DNA from: Acetobacterium tundrae
GTDB taxonomy: Bacteria; Bacillota; Clostridia; Eubacteriales; Eubacteriaceae
Direction: 5' to 3'
Assembly (NCBI RefSeq): GCF_008086615.1
Contig: NZ_RXYB01000018.1
Location: 1-64,000, forward strand
Length of the DNA stretch: 64,000 bases
Shown here one piece after another: positions 17,563 to 26,400 of the stretch. The notes beneath the pieces are model-generated. The model was not told where the DNA came from, did not search any database, and saw only the letters and a program-made list of their open reading frames with translations. Each line of letters opens with the position of its first letter. Positions within the stretch are counted from its first letter, which is position 1. A program made the position numbers and the translations under genes.

Positions 17563-18230
17563 CTATGCTTCTTTTCCTTTTAAATTAAATAGGATGATGT
17601 TTGCGATGATAATAATTCCGCCGATGAAAGTGCCCATATTGGGAATTTCATTCAACAGCATAAAGCCCATCACCGTTGACAGCAGTGGTGTGACAAACAT
17701 AAAATTGGTCACGTCGTTTGTCTTATCGGCCAAGGAAAGTGCTTTTCCCCAGAAAAAGTAAGCCATTGCACTGGGAAATGCACCAAGATAAATAACTAAC
17801 AGCAGGTATTTGGGTTGTGCAGTCATTAACTGTACAACGCCCTGTGGTGCGAAAATCGCCAGCAGAATGGCACCGCAGCACATGCTGTAAGTTACGATTT
17901 CCAAAGCGGTGTAGCCTATGCTGGAAAGCTTGCGGTTTAAAAAATTGTAACCGCAGAAAACAGTGGCAACGCAAAGGGTCCAAATCAGGCCGATATTGAC
18001 GGAGAACATACCTTCCCACAGCAGTAGAATCAAAACGCCGACAAAGGCCAGTAGGATGGTGAACCAGCCAAGCCGGTTTATTTTTTCGCGAAAGAAAATG
18101 GAGGCAACCACCGCAGTCATAATTGGGGTCGTGGCGATAATAATGCTGGCGGTTGCAGAGGTCAGCTTCTGCATTTCATAGAATTTAATATTATCATAAA
18201 ATTGCTTGTTGATGAAATAAAAAAATAAAA
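17563..18230 (-). pseudogene. EamA (DMT superfamily) transporter, N-terminally truncated
   Basis: From ATG 18174 the product has 203 residues, against about 290 for EamA proteins. It contains the end of the first EamA repeat (TSATASIIIATTPIMTAVVASIFFREK) and the whole second repeat. The frame stays open upstream to about 18230 with family-like residues (YFINKQFYDNIKFYEMQ), but then enters the terminator of the next gene, so the first three helices are gone. A deletion that joined the upstream gene's terminator to the remnant explains this. Probably non-functional. Confidence 0.75.
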
Positions 18231-18259
18231 GGCGGCCATCGCGGGGATGGCCGCCTTTT
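18227..18259 (-). terminator. Terminator of the OYE-type reductase gene
   Basis: 14-bp perfect stem AAAAGGCGGCCATC / GATGGCCGCCTTTT with a 5-base loop, followed on the minus strand by a T-rich run (18215-18226). It lies 20 bases after the reductase stop. Confidence 0.9.
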
Positions 18260-18281
18260 ACTGAAAATCCGTCTTTGCCTA

Positions 18282-20273
18282 TTAAATATATGCAGCCGCT
18301 TTGAAAGCGGATGAAACAGCTGAAGCGAGACTGGTTGTCACTTCGTAGGCATCGCCGACGACAAAAACTTCCGTATTGGGGGCACTCCCGCGTAAAGAGT
18401 CGGCGATGGTATGGTTTGGAGAAACGCCAAGAGCCAAGAGCACCGTATCCGCCGGAAATTCGATTTTTCCCGGTTCTTCCAGGTTGGTGCAGATGACGCT
18501 GGTATCCGTGATTTCCTCTAGCCGGGAGTTGAAATGGATGGGGATATTCAGCTTTTGTATTTCCGTCATGATATCGCCAAAGACCGCATGGTTGGATGCC
18601 ATGAGCGAAGACAATCCCGCTGCCATCTCGATGACGGCAACATCCCGGCCTTCACGGGCGAGCTCAATCGCACATTCAAGACCAACCGCACCGGCGCCGA
18701 TGATTAGGGTCTTGTTGCCGACTGACACCTTGCCGCTGTCAGCTTCCGGGGCCCAGTGGACATGGGGTTTCTCGACCCCGGGAACTTTCGGAATGATAGG
18801 ACCGGCACCGACGGCAATGACGATCGCGTCATAACCTTCCGTATCAAGCAACGCTTTTGTCGCCTCGGTATTCAAAAGGATTTGTCCCGGTGCTTTGTTT
18901 GCCTGTCGTACCATGTAGTCGAGATAGTCCTTCAGATCCTGTTTGAATGAAGGGGCCGCAGCATAATCGATCACGCCGCCGAGATGATCGCTTTGCTCAT
19001 AAAGCGTCACGTCATGACCGCGGTCGCAAAGTGTCAACAGGGCCTGGATCCCGGCCGGTCCGCCACCGATGACGGCAACTTTTTTCCTGACCATTGCGGG
19101 TTTTACCCGGCCATCAGGAAACTCGGTTTCATTGCCCACGAAAGGATTAACAGCGCAGATCAGGACAGCGGGATTGATCAGGCGGGCGCAGCATTGCTGG
19201 CAGCGGATGCATGGACGGTGATCCGCTTCGTTGCCCAATGCAAATTTCCGCGGCATTTCGGGATCGGCGAGATAGGGACGGCCCATTGCCGCAAAATCAG
19301 CCTGGCCGGCGGCGATGATCGCGTCCGCATTTTCAACATTCATAATCGAGCCGACGGTGCAGACCAGCAGCTCAGGGAAGGCTTTTTTGATATCGGCGGC
19401 GTAATGCACATTGAACATTCGGTCCATCAGGTAGTTCTGCCACCAGTTTCGGAAGTATTCAAAGTCGCTGTGGAGACCTGCGGAAACATGGAGAATGTCG
19501 ACCTGGTCCTGGATCAAGGCAATGAACTGGAGTGTTTCTTCAAAATGCATGCCTTTCGGATGGATCTCATCTGCAGAAATACGGTATTCAATCACGAAAT
19601 TCTCCCCGCATCTTTCGCGAACGGCATTAAGGACCTCAAGGGCAAAACGGGCTCGGTTTTCGATGGAGCCGCCGTATTCATCCGTCCGTTTGTTGTACAG
19701 GGGGCTGGCAAATTGGCCAAGGAGATTGCCATGGGCACCATGAAGCATGCACATTTTACAGCCCGCTCTTTTTGTCCGGAAGGCGGCGGCAGCGTATTTT
19801 TCAACGGTATCCCTGATTTTTGCATGATTCATTTCAATTGTGGTCACCGGTTCGCGGCCTTGCTGTGCTGCTGCCATTACCTCACCGGAGGTAATAATGG
19901 CGGAAGGCCCATAGATCTTTTTACCATCTGAATAGGGGACACTGACGCCGCTGTGGTTAACTTCCAACGAGAGTTGTACGCCGAATCCCTGGGCCATTTC
20001 GACGAGTCGGGTGAGGGGGAGGATGCATTCATCGGTTGAAAGATCCGGCTGACGCGGCTCATCCCGGGATTCCGGGTCGATGACGGCATTGCCTACGGTA
20101 ATGATGCCGGCGCCGCCGCGGGCAAAGGGGCGGCAGAAATTGACAAACTCAGGCGAGATGGTGCCATCTTGGTTCACGAGGTTGGGGGACATTGGCGCGA
20201 CTTCCAGGCGGTTCTTGAATGCAACGCCTCTGATTCGGATCGGTTCAAATACATGTTCATACTTTGTTTTCAT
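18282..20273 (-). CDS. NADH:flavin oxidoreductase, Old Yellow Enzyme/2,4-dienoyl-CoA reductase type
   Basis: 663 residues. N-terminal FMN TIM barrel (to about 350) with NRLEVAPMSPN and HGAHGNLLGQF; a Cys cluster CIRCQQCCARL plus a later Cys (C-x2-C-x3-C type) for one 4Fe-4S cluster near 355; then FAD domain (AVIGGGPAGIQAL near 390) and NAD domain (LIIGAGAVGLECA). This is the architecture of 2,4-dienoyl-CoA reductase, enoate reductase and BaiCD-like enzymes that reduce activated C=C bonds. RBS AAGGAAG. It has no operon partner; the natural substrate could be a phenylacrylate, flavonoid or enoyl compound. Confidence 0.88.
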   Translation of the reverse strand: MKTKYEHVFEPIRIRGVAFKNRLEVAPMSPNLVNQDGTISPEFVNFCRPFARGGAGIITVGNAVIDPESRDEPRQPDLSTDECILPLTRLVEMAQGFGVQLSLEVNHSGVSVPYSDGKKIYGPSAIITSGEVMAAAQQGREPVTTIEMNHAKIRDTVEKYAAAAFRTKRAGCKMCMLHGAHGNLLGQFASPLYNKRTDEYGGSIENRARFALEVLNAVRERCGENFVIEYRISADEIHPKGMHFEETLQFIALIQDQVDILHVSAGLHSDFEYFRNWWQNYLMDRMFNVHYAADIKKAFPELLVCTVGSIMNVENADAIIAAGQADFAAMGRPYLADPEMPRKFALGNEADHRPCIRCQQCCARLINPAVLICAVNPFVGNETEFPDGRVKPAMVRKKVAVIGGGPAGIQALLTLCDRGHDVTLYEQSDHLGGVIDYAAAPSFKQDLKDYLDYMVRQANKAPGQILLNTEATKALLDTEGYDAIVIAVGAGPIIPKVPGVEKPHVHWAPEADSGKVSVGNKTLIIGAGAVGLECAIELAREGRDVAVIEMAAGLSSLMASNHAVFGDIMTEIQKLNIPIHFNSRLEEITDTSVICTNLEEPGKIEFPADTVLLALGVSPNHTIADSLRGSAPNTEVFVVGDAYEVTTSLASAVSSAFKAAAYI

Positions 20274-20669
20274 AGTATCTTCCTTTTTTTTACACTGGTT
20301 GAATTAACCTAATTTACTAATACATTCGCAGCGGTTTGTGTAAACGATATAAATCAAGTTCAGTTCAGTATAAGCCCTGCTGTTATCTTTGTAAATCATA
20401 CTCTTTTATTGAAAACCGCCCCCCCGTCTTATATCATGTGGATAAGGTGGGGGCCAGCGAATCGAATACCGAGTCAGAAAGCAATGGCGACACCGGGGGT
20501 CAACGCATGGCATGACGACGGTTTCCCGACACTTGTCTTTTTTACAAATCATTGTATAATGTATTTATAAATGAACTGCCAGAAGAAAATGAAATATAGA
20601 TGCGCGGTTATATTTTGTGATAAAATAGAGATGCGAAAACGAAAATTAGGAATTCAAGGAGAAAAAATA
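20274..20669. other. Divergent intergenic region with a G/C hairpin and PstS-like promoter
   Basis: 396 bases. A C-rich/G-rich pair, CCCCC..CTTAT (20420-20432 region) with ATAAG..GGGGG (20442-20453), could form a hairpin without a T run. TTGTCT (20533-20538) and TATAAT (20555-20560), spaced 16 bases, form a good promoter for the downstream lipoprotein. The rest shows nothing I can name. Confidence 0.45.
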
Positions 20670-21494
20670 TTGAAAAGTTTGAAAAAGGTAACCGCTTTAC
20701 TTCTCGCTGGTGCCGTGGTACTGGTATTGGCAGGCTGTTCATCAGGAACAACGCAATCGGCAACAACGGGAGAAATTAATGGCGGCGGGTCAACATCGGT
20801 CCAAAAGATCATCGATGCGGTCGGATCGGAGTATACGGCATTAAATCCGGATATTAAATTTACTTACAGCGGCACCGGTTCTTCAGACGGAATCAAGGGG
20901 GCAATATCGGGCACCTATTCATTTGGTTGTTCATCTCGAGATTTAAAGACCGAAGAAAAAACGAATTTAACCGAAATGATATTTGCCTATGACGGCATTG
21001 CAATAATCGTCAATCCTGAAAATACGGTATCCGGTCTCACCAAGATACAATTGGCAGAAATTTATACCGGGGAAATTACAAATTGGAGTGAAGTCGGCGG
21101 AAAAGATGCGCCGATTGTCGTTGTATCCCGGGAAGACGGCTCAGGTACCAGAACGGCAACTGAAGAATTAGTGGGATTCACGGAACAATTAAAAGGCAGT
21201 GCGACCATTAAAGAAGGAAATGGCAATGTTCAGACAACGGTTGCCGTCAATCCCAATGCCATTGGGTATGTATCCCTGACTTTTGTTAATAAAACCGTCA
21301 AGGCCATTGATGTGGATGGCGTCAAAGCAACTGTTGATAACGTGCTAAATAAAACGTATGCGCTATCTCGACCATTCGTGGCTGTTTATGATGCCACCAA
21401 GGTTGACGATGTCACGCTGGCTTTTCTTGATTTCCTGATGAGCAAAGATGGTCAGAAGATTGTGACCAAAAATGGTGGCATAACGGTGCTGTAA
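20670..21494 (+). CDS. PstS-like phosphate-binding lipoprotein (orphan)
   Basis: Start chosen at TTG 20670, which follows AAGGAG and begins a textbook lipoprotein signal (MKSLKKVTALLLAGAVVLVLAGCSS, lipobox LAGC); the longer frame from 20571 has no site. The mature part shows GGGSTSVQ, FTYSGTGSSDGI and REDGSGTRTA, the phosphate/oxyanion-binding loops of PstS family periplasmic proteins. No pstC, pstA, pstB or phoU follows; instead a RsbU-type phosphatase gene starts 76 bases on. It may act as a sensor subunit or with a distant transporter. Confidence 0.85.
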   Translation: MKSLKKVTALLLAGAVVLVLAGCSSGTTQSATTGEINGGGSTSVQKIIDAVGSEYTALNPDIKFTYSGTGSSDGIKGAISGTYSFGCSSRDLKTEEKTNLTEMIFAYDGIAIIVNPENTVSGLTKIQLAEIYTGEITNWSEVGGKDAPIVVVSREDGSGTRTATEELVGFTEQLKGSATIKEGNGNVQTTVAVNPNAIGYVSLTFVNKTVKAIDVDGVKATVDNVLNKTYALSRPFVAVYDATKVDDVTLAFLDFLMSKDGQKIVTKNGGITVL

Positions 21495-21570
21495 AAAAAT
21501 CGGCAGTCAAAATATTTTTTAATCAATTTTATCTGGATAGGTATAAATAAGAGACTGGGGTGAATTGGCC

Positions 21571-22956
21571 ATGACAAAAAATGATGTTGCAATGAATAAT
21601 GAAATTTTTATCGAAAATGAGGATAAGGCGAATCAATATGCTGCCAAATGTTTAATCTTTGTTGCCGCTATTGTTGGAATGGTATGGATCTTAAATGCCA
21701 TCGATTTTTTCATCATTCCCAAAATACTGATGAATATCGCGATGCCGATCAGTATGGGTTTGCTTTTATTGCCGACACTGCTGAATAAAGTAATTGGCGG
21801 CCATAAGTGGTACCTAAAATATCTCATTATGTCATGCACGATCCTGGGAATAACCATTCTTTCCATGATGATGACGTTGCATACGGTACTGGCGTGGCTG
21901 TGTCCTTTGCTGATTTCCTGCCATTATTATTCGCGAAAATTCACAGGATGGACATTGGCCGGCAGCGTCATTTTTATGACCATTGCCATTTTTGGCGGAC
22001 TTTATGTGGGCTTATGGGATTCGAATATGATGCTTAGTGTGGACGTGGGGCAAGAACGGATCATCACTGCGAGTATTCTGATCAGAACACTAAAATTTTA
22101 TTATCTGCCGCGGGTATTTACCTTAGTGGCGCTGTCGCCAATTTGTTTCACTTTGGCGAACCGCACCCGAAATCTTCTGAAAAAACAGGAACAGGATAAT
22201 GAAGAAAAACAACGTATTTCAGCTGAATTAAATGTGGCCACCCAGATCCAGGTTTCCATGCTTCCAAGCATCTTTCCGGCCTACGCTGACCGAGCAGAAT
22301 TTGACATTTATGCGACGATGCTGCCGGCTAAAGAAGTGGGCGGCGATTTCTATGACTTCTTCTCAATTGATGACGATCATCTGGCCGTGGTTATTGCCGA
22401 TGTGTCCGGCAAGGGTGTTCCGGCGGCGTTGTTTATGGTGATTGCTAAAACATTGATTAAAAATCATATGCAGGCCGGCATGACCCCGGCAGAAGTTTTT
22501 GCTTTAGTGAATAACCAGCTTTGCGAAAATAATGAAGTGGGTATGTTTGTCACAGCTTGGATGGGGGTGCTGGAAATTTCGACCCATCATTTTATCTCTG
22601 TGAACGCAGGACATAATCCACCGCTGCTAAAAAAAGCTAACGGCAGTTTTGAATATTTGAATTTAAATTCCGGCTTTGTCCTGGGAGGAATGGAAAATAC
22701 TAAGTATCAACAGGTAGCAATGCAGCTGACTAATGGTGATGAACTGGTTCTCTATACCGATGGGGTGACTGAGGCAACGAATGTCAACAATGATTTATAT
22801 GGCGAGCAACGATTGCGGTCTGTTCTCAACGACAGTATCGGATTAACTCCGGATGCCCTGCTGTCAATGATAAAAAAAGATATTGACAACTTTGTTAATG
22901 GAGCACCTCAATTTGATGATATTACCATGGTTGCCTTGAAAATCAGTGAAGGATAG
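21571..22956 (+). CDS. RsbU/SpoIIE-type PP2C protein phosphatase with membrane sensor
   Basis: 461 residues from ATG 21571. Six or so hydrophobic helices in the first 205 residues, a short coiled linker (KKQEQDNEEKQRISAELNVATQIQ), then a SpoIIE PP2C domain: LPAKEVGGDFYDFF and VIADVSGKGVPAALFM carry the metal-binding Asp residues, NAGHNPPLL and PQFDDITMV complete it. Such proteins dephosphorylate anti-anti-sigma factors. It follows a PstS-like lipoprotein, so an extracellular phosphate or ligand signal is conceivable; this pairing is inference. Confidence 0.87.
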   Translation: MTKNDVAMNNEIFIENEDKANQYAAKCLIFVAAIVGMVWILNAIDFFIIPKILMNIAMPISMGLLLLPTLLNKVIGGHKWYLKYLIMSCTILGITILSMMMTLHTVLAWLCPLLISCHYYSRKFTGWTLAGSVIFMTIAIFGGLYVGLWDSNMMLSVDVGQERIITASILIRTLKFYYLPRVFTLVALSPICFTLANRTRNLLKKQEQDNEEKQRISAELNVATQIQVSMLPSIFPAYADRAEFDIYATMLPAKEVGGDFYDFFSIDDDHLAVVIADVSGKGVPAALFMVIAKTLIKNHMQAGMTPAEVFALVNNQLCENNEVGMFVTAWMGVLEISTHHFISVNAGHNPPLLKKANGSFEYLNLNSGFVLGGMENTKYQQVAMQLTNGDELVLYTDGVTEATNVNNDLYGEQRLRSVLNDSIGLTPDALLSMIKKDIDNFVNGAPQFDDITMVALKISEG

Positions 22957-23184
22957 CAATCACTGATAAGAAAAACGAAACGCTTTCCGGTTAAAAACAA
23001 GACTGGCAACTGATTTATTCCAGTCTGAAAAAAGTGATTAATAAACGAACAAATGCTCAATAAATGAACGTCTTTTTATAACGAAAAACGTTTAAAAAAC
23101 GAACATAAGCAATGATAATATGAAAAAAGCCTATTATCTGGTCTTCTTTTTATTGGCATGAAAATTGCTTTTTAAATAGATGTG
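22957..23184. other. Intergenic region with repeated AAACGAACA motifs
   Basis: AAACGAACA occurs at 23043-23051 and 23097-23105 and again at 23191-23199 inside the adjacent inverted-repeat arm. A hairpin AGACTGG/CCAGTCT (23000-23006, 23020-23026) lies earlier. The repeats look like binding sites but no regulator is adjacent. Confidence 0.45.
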
Positions 23185-23228
23185 CTGATTAAACGAACAT
23201 AAATTTGCATGTTAATTTGGACTTGATT
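23185..23228 (+). repeat. Left arm of 44-bp inverted repeat around the GlcG-like gene
   Basis: The 44 bases from CTGATTAAACG to GGACTTGATT match the reverse complement of 23804-23847 at 37 of 44 positions, without gaps. The centre TAAATTTGCATG and the end ATTTGGACTTGATT are identical. The arm ends inside the first unit of a 30-bp tandem repeat. Confidence 0.85.
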
Positions 23229-23276
23229 GTGGTATAAACAGATAAGTTGGACTTGGTTGTAGTATCAAGAGATAAA
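23217..23276 (+). repeat. Two 30-bp tandem repeats before the GlcG-like gene
   Basis: Units 23217-23246 and 23247-23276 both begin TTGGACTTG and agree at 25 of 30 positions. A third TTGGACTTG lies, inverted, in the downstream arm (23804-23847). They lie 40 bases before the start codon, where regulatory sites would be expected. Confidence 0.8.
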
Positions 23277-23316
23277 TTGAGATGAAAAAAAATTTTTAAA
23301 AAAAGTGGAGGACAAA

Positions 23317-23727
23317 ATGACAACTACCGGTAAATTATTAGATATGGCAAAAAAAATGGCTGAAGCGGCTGCAGTAAAAGCAATCGAAATTGATGTGCCA
23401 ATGGTGATCGTTATATGTGATGCAAATGGAAATATGGTATTATATAACCGTATGGAAGATTCTTTATTAGCCAGCATGAGCATTGCGACGAATAAAGCCT
23501 ATACCGCAGTTGCACTTAAAATGAGCACCGACACCTTAACCGACCTTGCCAAAGAATCAGGTCAACTCTTTGGCATCACTTCATGTGATAATGGAAGAAT
23601 GGTTGCCTTTGGCGGTGGCTTCCCCATTATTGAAAACGGCAAAATTATCGCTGGCATTGGTGTCAGTGGTGGCAGTGTCGCAGAAGACATGAGCGTGGCT
23701 CAGGCTGGTCTGGATGCACTTAAATAA
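23317..23727 (+). CDS. GlcG/HbpS family protein (DUF336)
   Basis: 136 residues from ATG 23317, which has GTGGAGG at the right distance (the in-frame GTG 23305 overlaps that site). The sequence AAAVKAIEIDVPMVIVICDANGN, GGGFPIIENGKIIAGIGVSGG and the C-terminal MSVAQAGLDAL are typical of the GlcG/HbpS fold, small proteins linked to haem, cobalamin or glycolate/diol metabolism. It is monocistronic and bracketed by a 44-bp inverted repeat (23185-23228 and 23804-23847). Function in this organism unknown. Confidence 0.85.
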   Translation: MTTTGKLLDMAKKMAEAAAVKAIEIDVPMVIVICDANGNMVLYNRMEDSLLASMSIATNKAYTAVALKMSTDTLTDLAKESGQLFGITSCDNGRMVAFGGGFPIIENGKIIAGIGVSGGSVAEDMSVAQAGLDALK

Positions 23728-23803
23728 GCTGTAAACACTTATTAATTGGCCAGCTGATACGAAAATAATTAAAAAAATAACGGAACTTTACATAGATAAA
23801 ATT

Positions 23804-23847
23804 AATCAAGTCCAAATCATCATGCAAATTTAGAACCGTTTAGTCAG
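23804..23847 (-). repeat. Right arm of 44-bp inverted repeat around the GlcG-like gene
   Basis: Inverted partner of 23185-23228 (37/44 identical). Together the arms enclose 575 bp holding only the GlcG-like gene and the tandem repeats. I see no transposase and no clear target-site duplication next to the arms. Confidence 0.85.
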
Positions 23848-23883
23848 TTGGCCAAAATCCCTAAGCGGATTATTCTAACAACT

Positions 23884-23920
23884 GAGGCAAAAATGTCAGA
23901 TAAAGTGACATTTTTGCCTC
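23884..23920. terminator. Perfect 15-bp hairpin beyond the GlcG-like gene
   Basis: GAGGCAAAAATGTCA and its exact complement with a 7-base loop. The right arm has TTTTTGCCTC and a weak T-rich tail, so it may terminate transcription of the GlcG-like gene. The following 200 bases up to 24126 show nothing else. Confidence 0.6.
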
Positions 23921-24126
23921 TTAACTTTAAATGAACAGAAACAGCTATAACAAATAAGCGTTTGCGGGCTTCAGATAGAAAATCCACGGTGTTAAATGAT
24001 TGCAGAAAAAAAGCACAGCAAATCTCTGAGAATTGATGGGCTGCTTTAATAGAGAAAAAAGGGATAACGATTCTAATTTCGAAGGTAATTTGTAAAAAAA
24101 ACAATACGGTAAAACAGGAGAAAAGA

Positions 24127-25152
24127 ATGAAACAGATTGAAACAACCGATGCAGTCGGCAGCGTGCTTTGTCACGACATCACCCAGATTATCAAAGGTGT
24201 GAAAAAAGAACCGGTGTTCTCAAAAGGGCATATTGTCAGGGCGGAAGACATCCCGGTACTGCTGTCGGTGGGGAAGGAACATCTTTATGTCTGGGAAAAG
24301 GAAGAAGGTATGCTGCATGAAAACGATGCGGCTAAAATTCTCTATGATCTGTGCAAAGGCGAAAACATGAAACCTTCCGAAATAAAGGAAGGGAAGATCG
24401 AACTGATCGCGGCCTGCGACGGGGTTCTGAAAATTGACAAAGAGAAAGTTAATCAGGTCAATGCCCTGGGCGAGATGATGATCGCCAGTCGTCACGGCAA
24501 TTTTCCGGTAAAAGCCGGCGACGTCCTGGCTGGTACCCGGGTGATTCCCCTGGTGATTGAAGAAAGCAAAATGGATCAGGCCAAAGCCTTATGCGGCGCC
24601 GCGCCGCTTTTTGAGATCAGAAAATACGTCCATAAGAAAGTCGGCATCGTCACAACCGGCAGTGAAGTGTATTACGGACGGATTGAAGATACCTTCACCC
24701 CCGTGATTGAAGAAAAACTGGCGGAATTCGACGTCGAGATCGTCGGACACATCCTGTCTAACGACGAGCATGAGATGATTACTGAATCGATCATGCAGCT
24801 GCTGAAAAAAGGCGCGGATATGATTATCTGCACCGGTGGCATGAGCGTGGATCCCGATGACCGGACCCCTCTGGCGATCAAGAATACCGGCGCCAAAATG
24901 ATTACCTATGGGGCCCCAGTCCTGCCCGGCGCGATGTTTCTGTTGGCCTACTATCAAGGGAAAATCCCCATTATCGGACTGCCCGGCTGCGTGATGTATG
25001 CCAAACGAACCATCTTCGATCTGGTCCTGCCCCGGATCATGACCGACGAACGCCTGAGAATCGGCGATTTCACCCGCTTGGGACAGGGCGGCCTCTGCCT
25101 TTCCTGTGATGTCTGTACCTTCCCGAACTGCGGCTTCGGAAAAGGCGCATGA
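24127..25152 (+). CDS. Molybdopterin-binding protein (MoeA/MogA-like domain)
   Basis: 341 residues. VGIVTTGSEVYYGRIEDTFTPVIEEKL and MIICTGGMSVDPDDRTP are the MoCF_biosynth (MogA/MoeA) molybdopterin-binding core, about residues 175-300. The C-terminus has a short Cys motif, CLSCDVCTFPNCGFGKG, a possible metal site. Followed by an XdhC-family gene 42 bases on and then a MOSC protein, so it belongs to a maturation set for molybdenum hydroxylases; the hydroxylase itself is not in the window. RBS CAGGAGAAAAG. Confidence 0.82.
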   Translation: MKQIETTDAVGSVLCHDITQIIKGVKKEPVFSKGHIVRAEDIPVLLSVGKEHLYVWEKEEGMLHENDAAKILYDLCKGENMKPSEIKEGKIELIAACDGVLKIDKEKVNQVNALGEMMIASRHGNFPVKAGDVLAGTRVIPLVIEESKMDQAKALCGAAPLFEIRKYVHKKVGIVTTGSEVYYGRIEDTFTPVIEEKLAEFDVEIVGHILSNDEHEMITESIMQLLKKGADMIICTGGMSVDPDDRTPLAIKNTGAKMITYGAPVLPGAMFLLAYYQGKIPIIGLPGCVMYAKRTIFDLVLPRIMTDERLRIGDFTRLGQGGLCLSCDVCTFPNCGFGKGA

Positions 25153-25194
25153 ATCAAGTGAAAGCGAATCAGCAGAAAGCGAAGGACAAAAAAT

Positions 25195-26226
25195 ATGAAC
25201 AAACTATATGAAATTATCCGGGCCAGCAGTCCCAATCATAAGAATTCTGTGGCAACCGTCGTGGCCGGTGAGCATCTCGGCGAAAAGGCCTTTTTTGACG
25301 GAGATGACTGCCGCTTTGAAACCGAACCGAACGGCTTTTTATGCCGCCACCGCGAAATTATTTTAAACGATACCAAAAACGGGAGCCAGTCCATTGACGG
25401 CAATCAGGTATTCTGCGAACGCGTCGGCACGGAAAAGAAACTCGTGATCTGCGGCGCCGGACACATCTCAATCCCGATCATCAAAATCGCTCTGATGGCG
25501 GATTTTTATGTGACGGTCATCGAAGACCGCTACGACTTCGCCCAAAACGCCCAGGCCGCCGGGGCCCACCGGGTTATCTGCGAACCCTTTGAAGACGGGC
25601 TGACAAAAATCGACGGGGACATGAACACTTATTTTGTCATCGTGACTCGGGGCCACCGTTACGATCAGGTCTGTCTGGAAACCATTATTGAGAAACCCAA
25701 TGCCTACATTGGCATGATCGGAAGTAAGCTGCGGGTGAAGAAGGTCATGGAGCAGCTGGAAGGCAATGGCGTGGATGCCGGTCAGCTGGAAAAAGTCTAT
25801 ACCCCCATCGGGCTGAAGATCAAGGCGGAAACCCCCACGGAAATCGCCGTATCCATTATGGCCGAGATCATCGCGGTCAAAAACCAGAAAAAGGAAAGCT
25901 GCGGTTATTCAAAAGAACTGCTCAAAGCCATAGAAAAATATAACCTTGTACAACAGAAGATTGTGCTGGCGACGATTGTCAGCCGCAAAGGCTCGGCCCC
26001 CCGAGAAACCGGATCGAAAATGCTGATCTTCCCGGACGGAAAAACCGTGGAGACCCTCGGGGGCGGCTGTGCGGAAGCCGCCATTAAACTGAAGGCCATC
26101 GACATGTTAAGGGCCGAGAAACCCGCTCCGGAACTGCATGTGGTGGATATGACCGGGTGGGAAGCCGAAGAAGAAGGCATGGTTTGCGGCGGTGTGATCG
26201 AGGTATTTCTTGAGGTCGTTGAGTAA
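25195..26226 (+). CDS. XdhC/CoxI family molybdenum hydroxylase maturation protein
   Basis: 343 residues. A Rossmann-type XdhC_C domain lies in the middle (LVICGAGHISIPIIKIAL near 83; YIGMIGSKLRVKKV near 170) and a CoxI-type domain at the C-terminus (IVSRKGSAPRETGSKMLIF, TLGGGCAEAA, VCGGVIEVFLE), reversed relative to E. coli-type XdhC. Such proteins bind and sulfurate the molybdenum cofactor for xanthine dehydrogenase-like enzymes. The N-terminal 80 residues resemble the extra domain of clostridial, selenium-linked versions. Codon use is notably GC-rich relative to the flanking region. Confidence 0.85.
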   Translation: MNKLYEIIRASSPNHKNSVATVVAGEHLGEKAFFDGDDCRFETEPNGFLCRHREIILNDTKNGSQSIDGNQVFCERVGTEKKLVICGAGHISIPIIKIALMADFYVTVIEDRYDFAQNAQAAGAHRVICEPFEDGLTKIDGDMNTYFVIVTRGHRYDQVCLETIIEKPNAYIGMIGSKLRVKKVMEQLEGNGVDAGQLEKVYTPIGLKIKAETPTEIAVSIMAEIIAVKNQKKESCGYSKELLKAIEKYNLVQQKIVLATIVSRKGSAPRETGSKMLIFPDGKTVETLGGGCAEAAIKLKAIDMLRAEKPAPELHVVDMTGWEAEEEGMVCGGVIEVFLEVVE

Positions 26227-26400
26227 AGCGCATAAACCGATGGGACATCATTTCGGAGAAAAATTTTCATCCTCAAGAAAAATGCAAATGATCGGCGGCT
26301 GATTTTATGGTATACTTTCTACATTGATAATTGTGGGATAAACTGACCGTGGCAGAAAAAACGGTAAAAATTTAAATTTGGAAAAAATTGAGGAGTAAAA

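Noticed and set aside
18984-19931. 315-codon plus-strand frame opposite the OYE-type reductase
   Set aside because: It is antisense to a gene with complete FMN, Fe-S, FAD and NAD motifs; its translation has no domain and no ribosome site. Shadow of GC-biased coding sequence.
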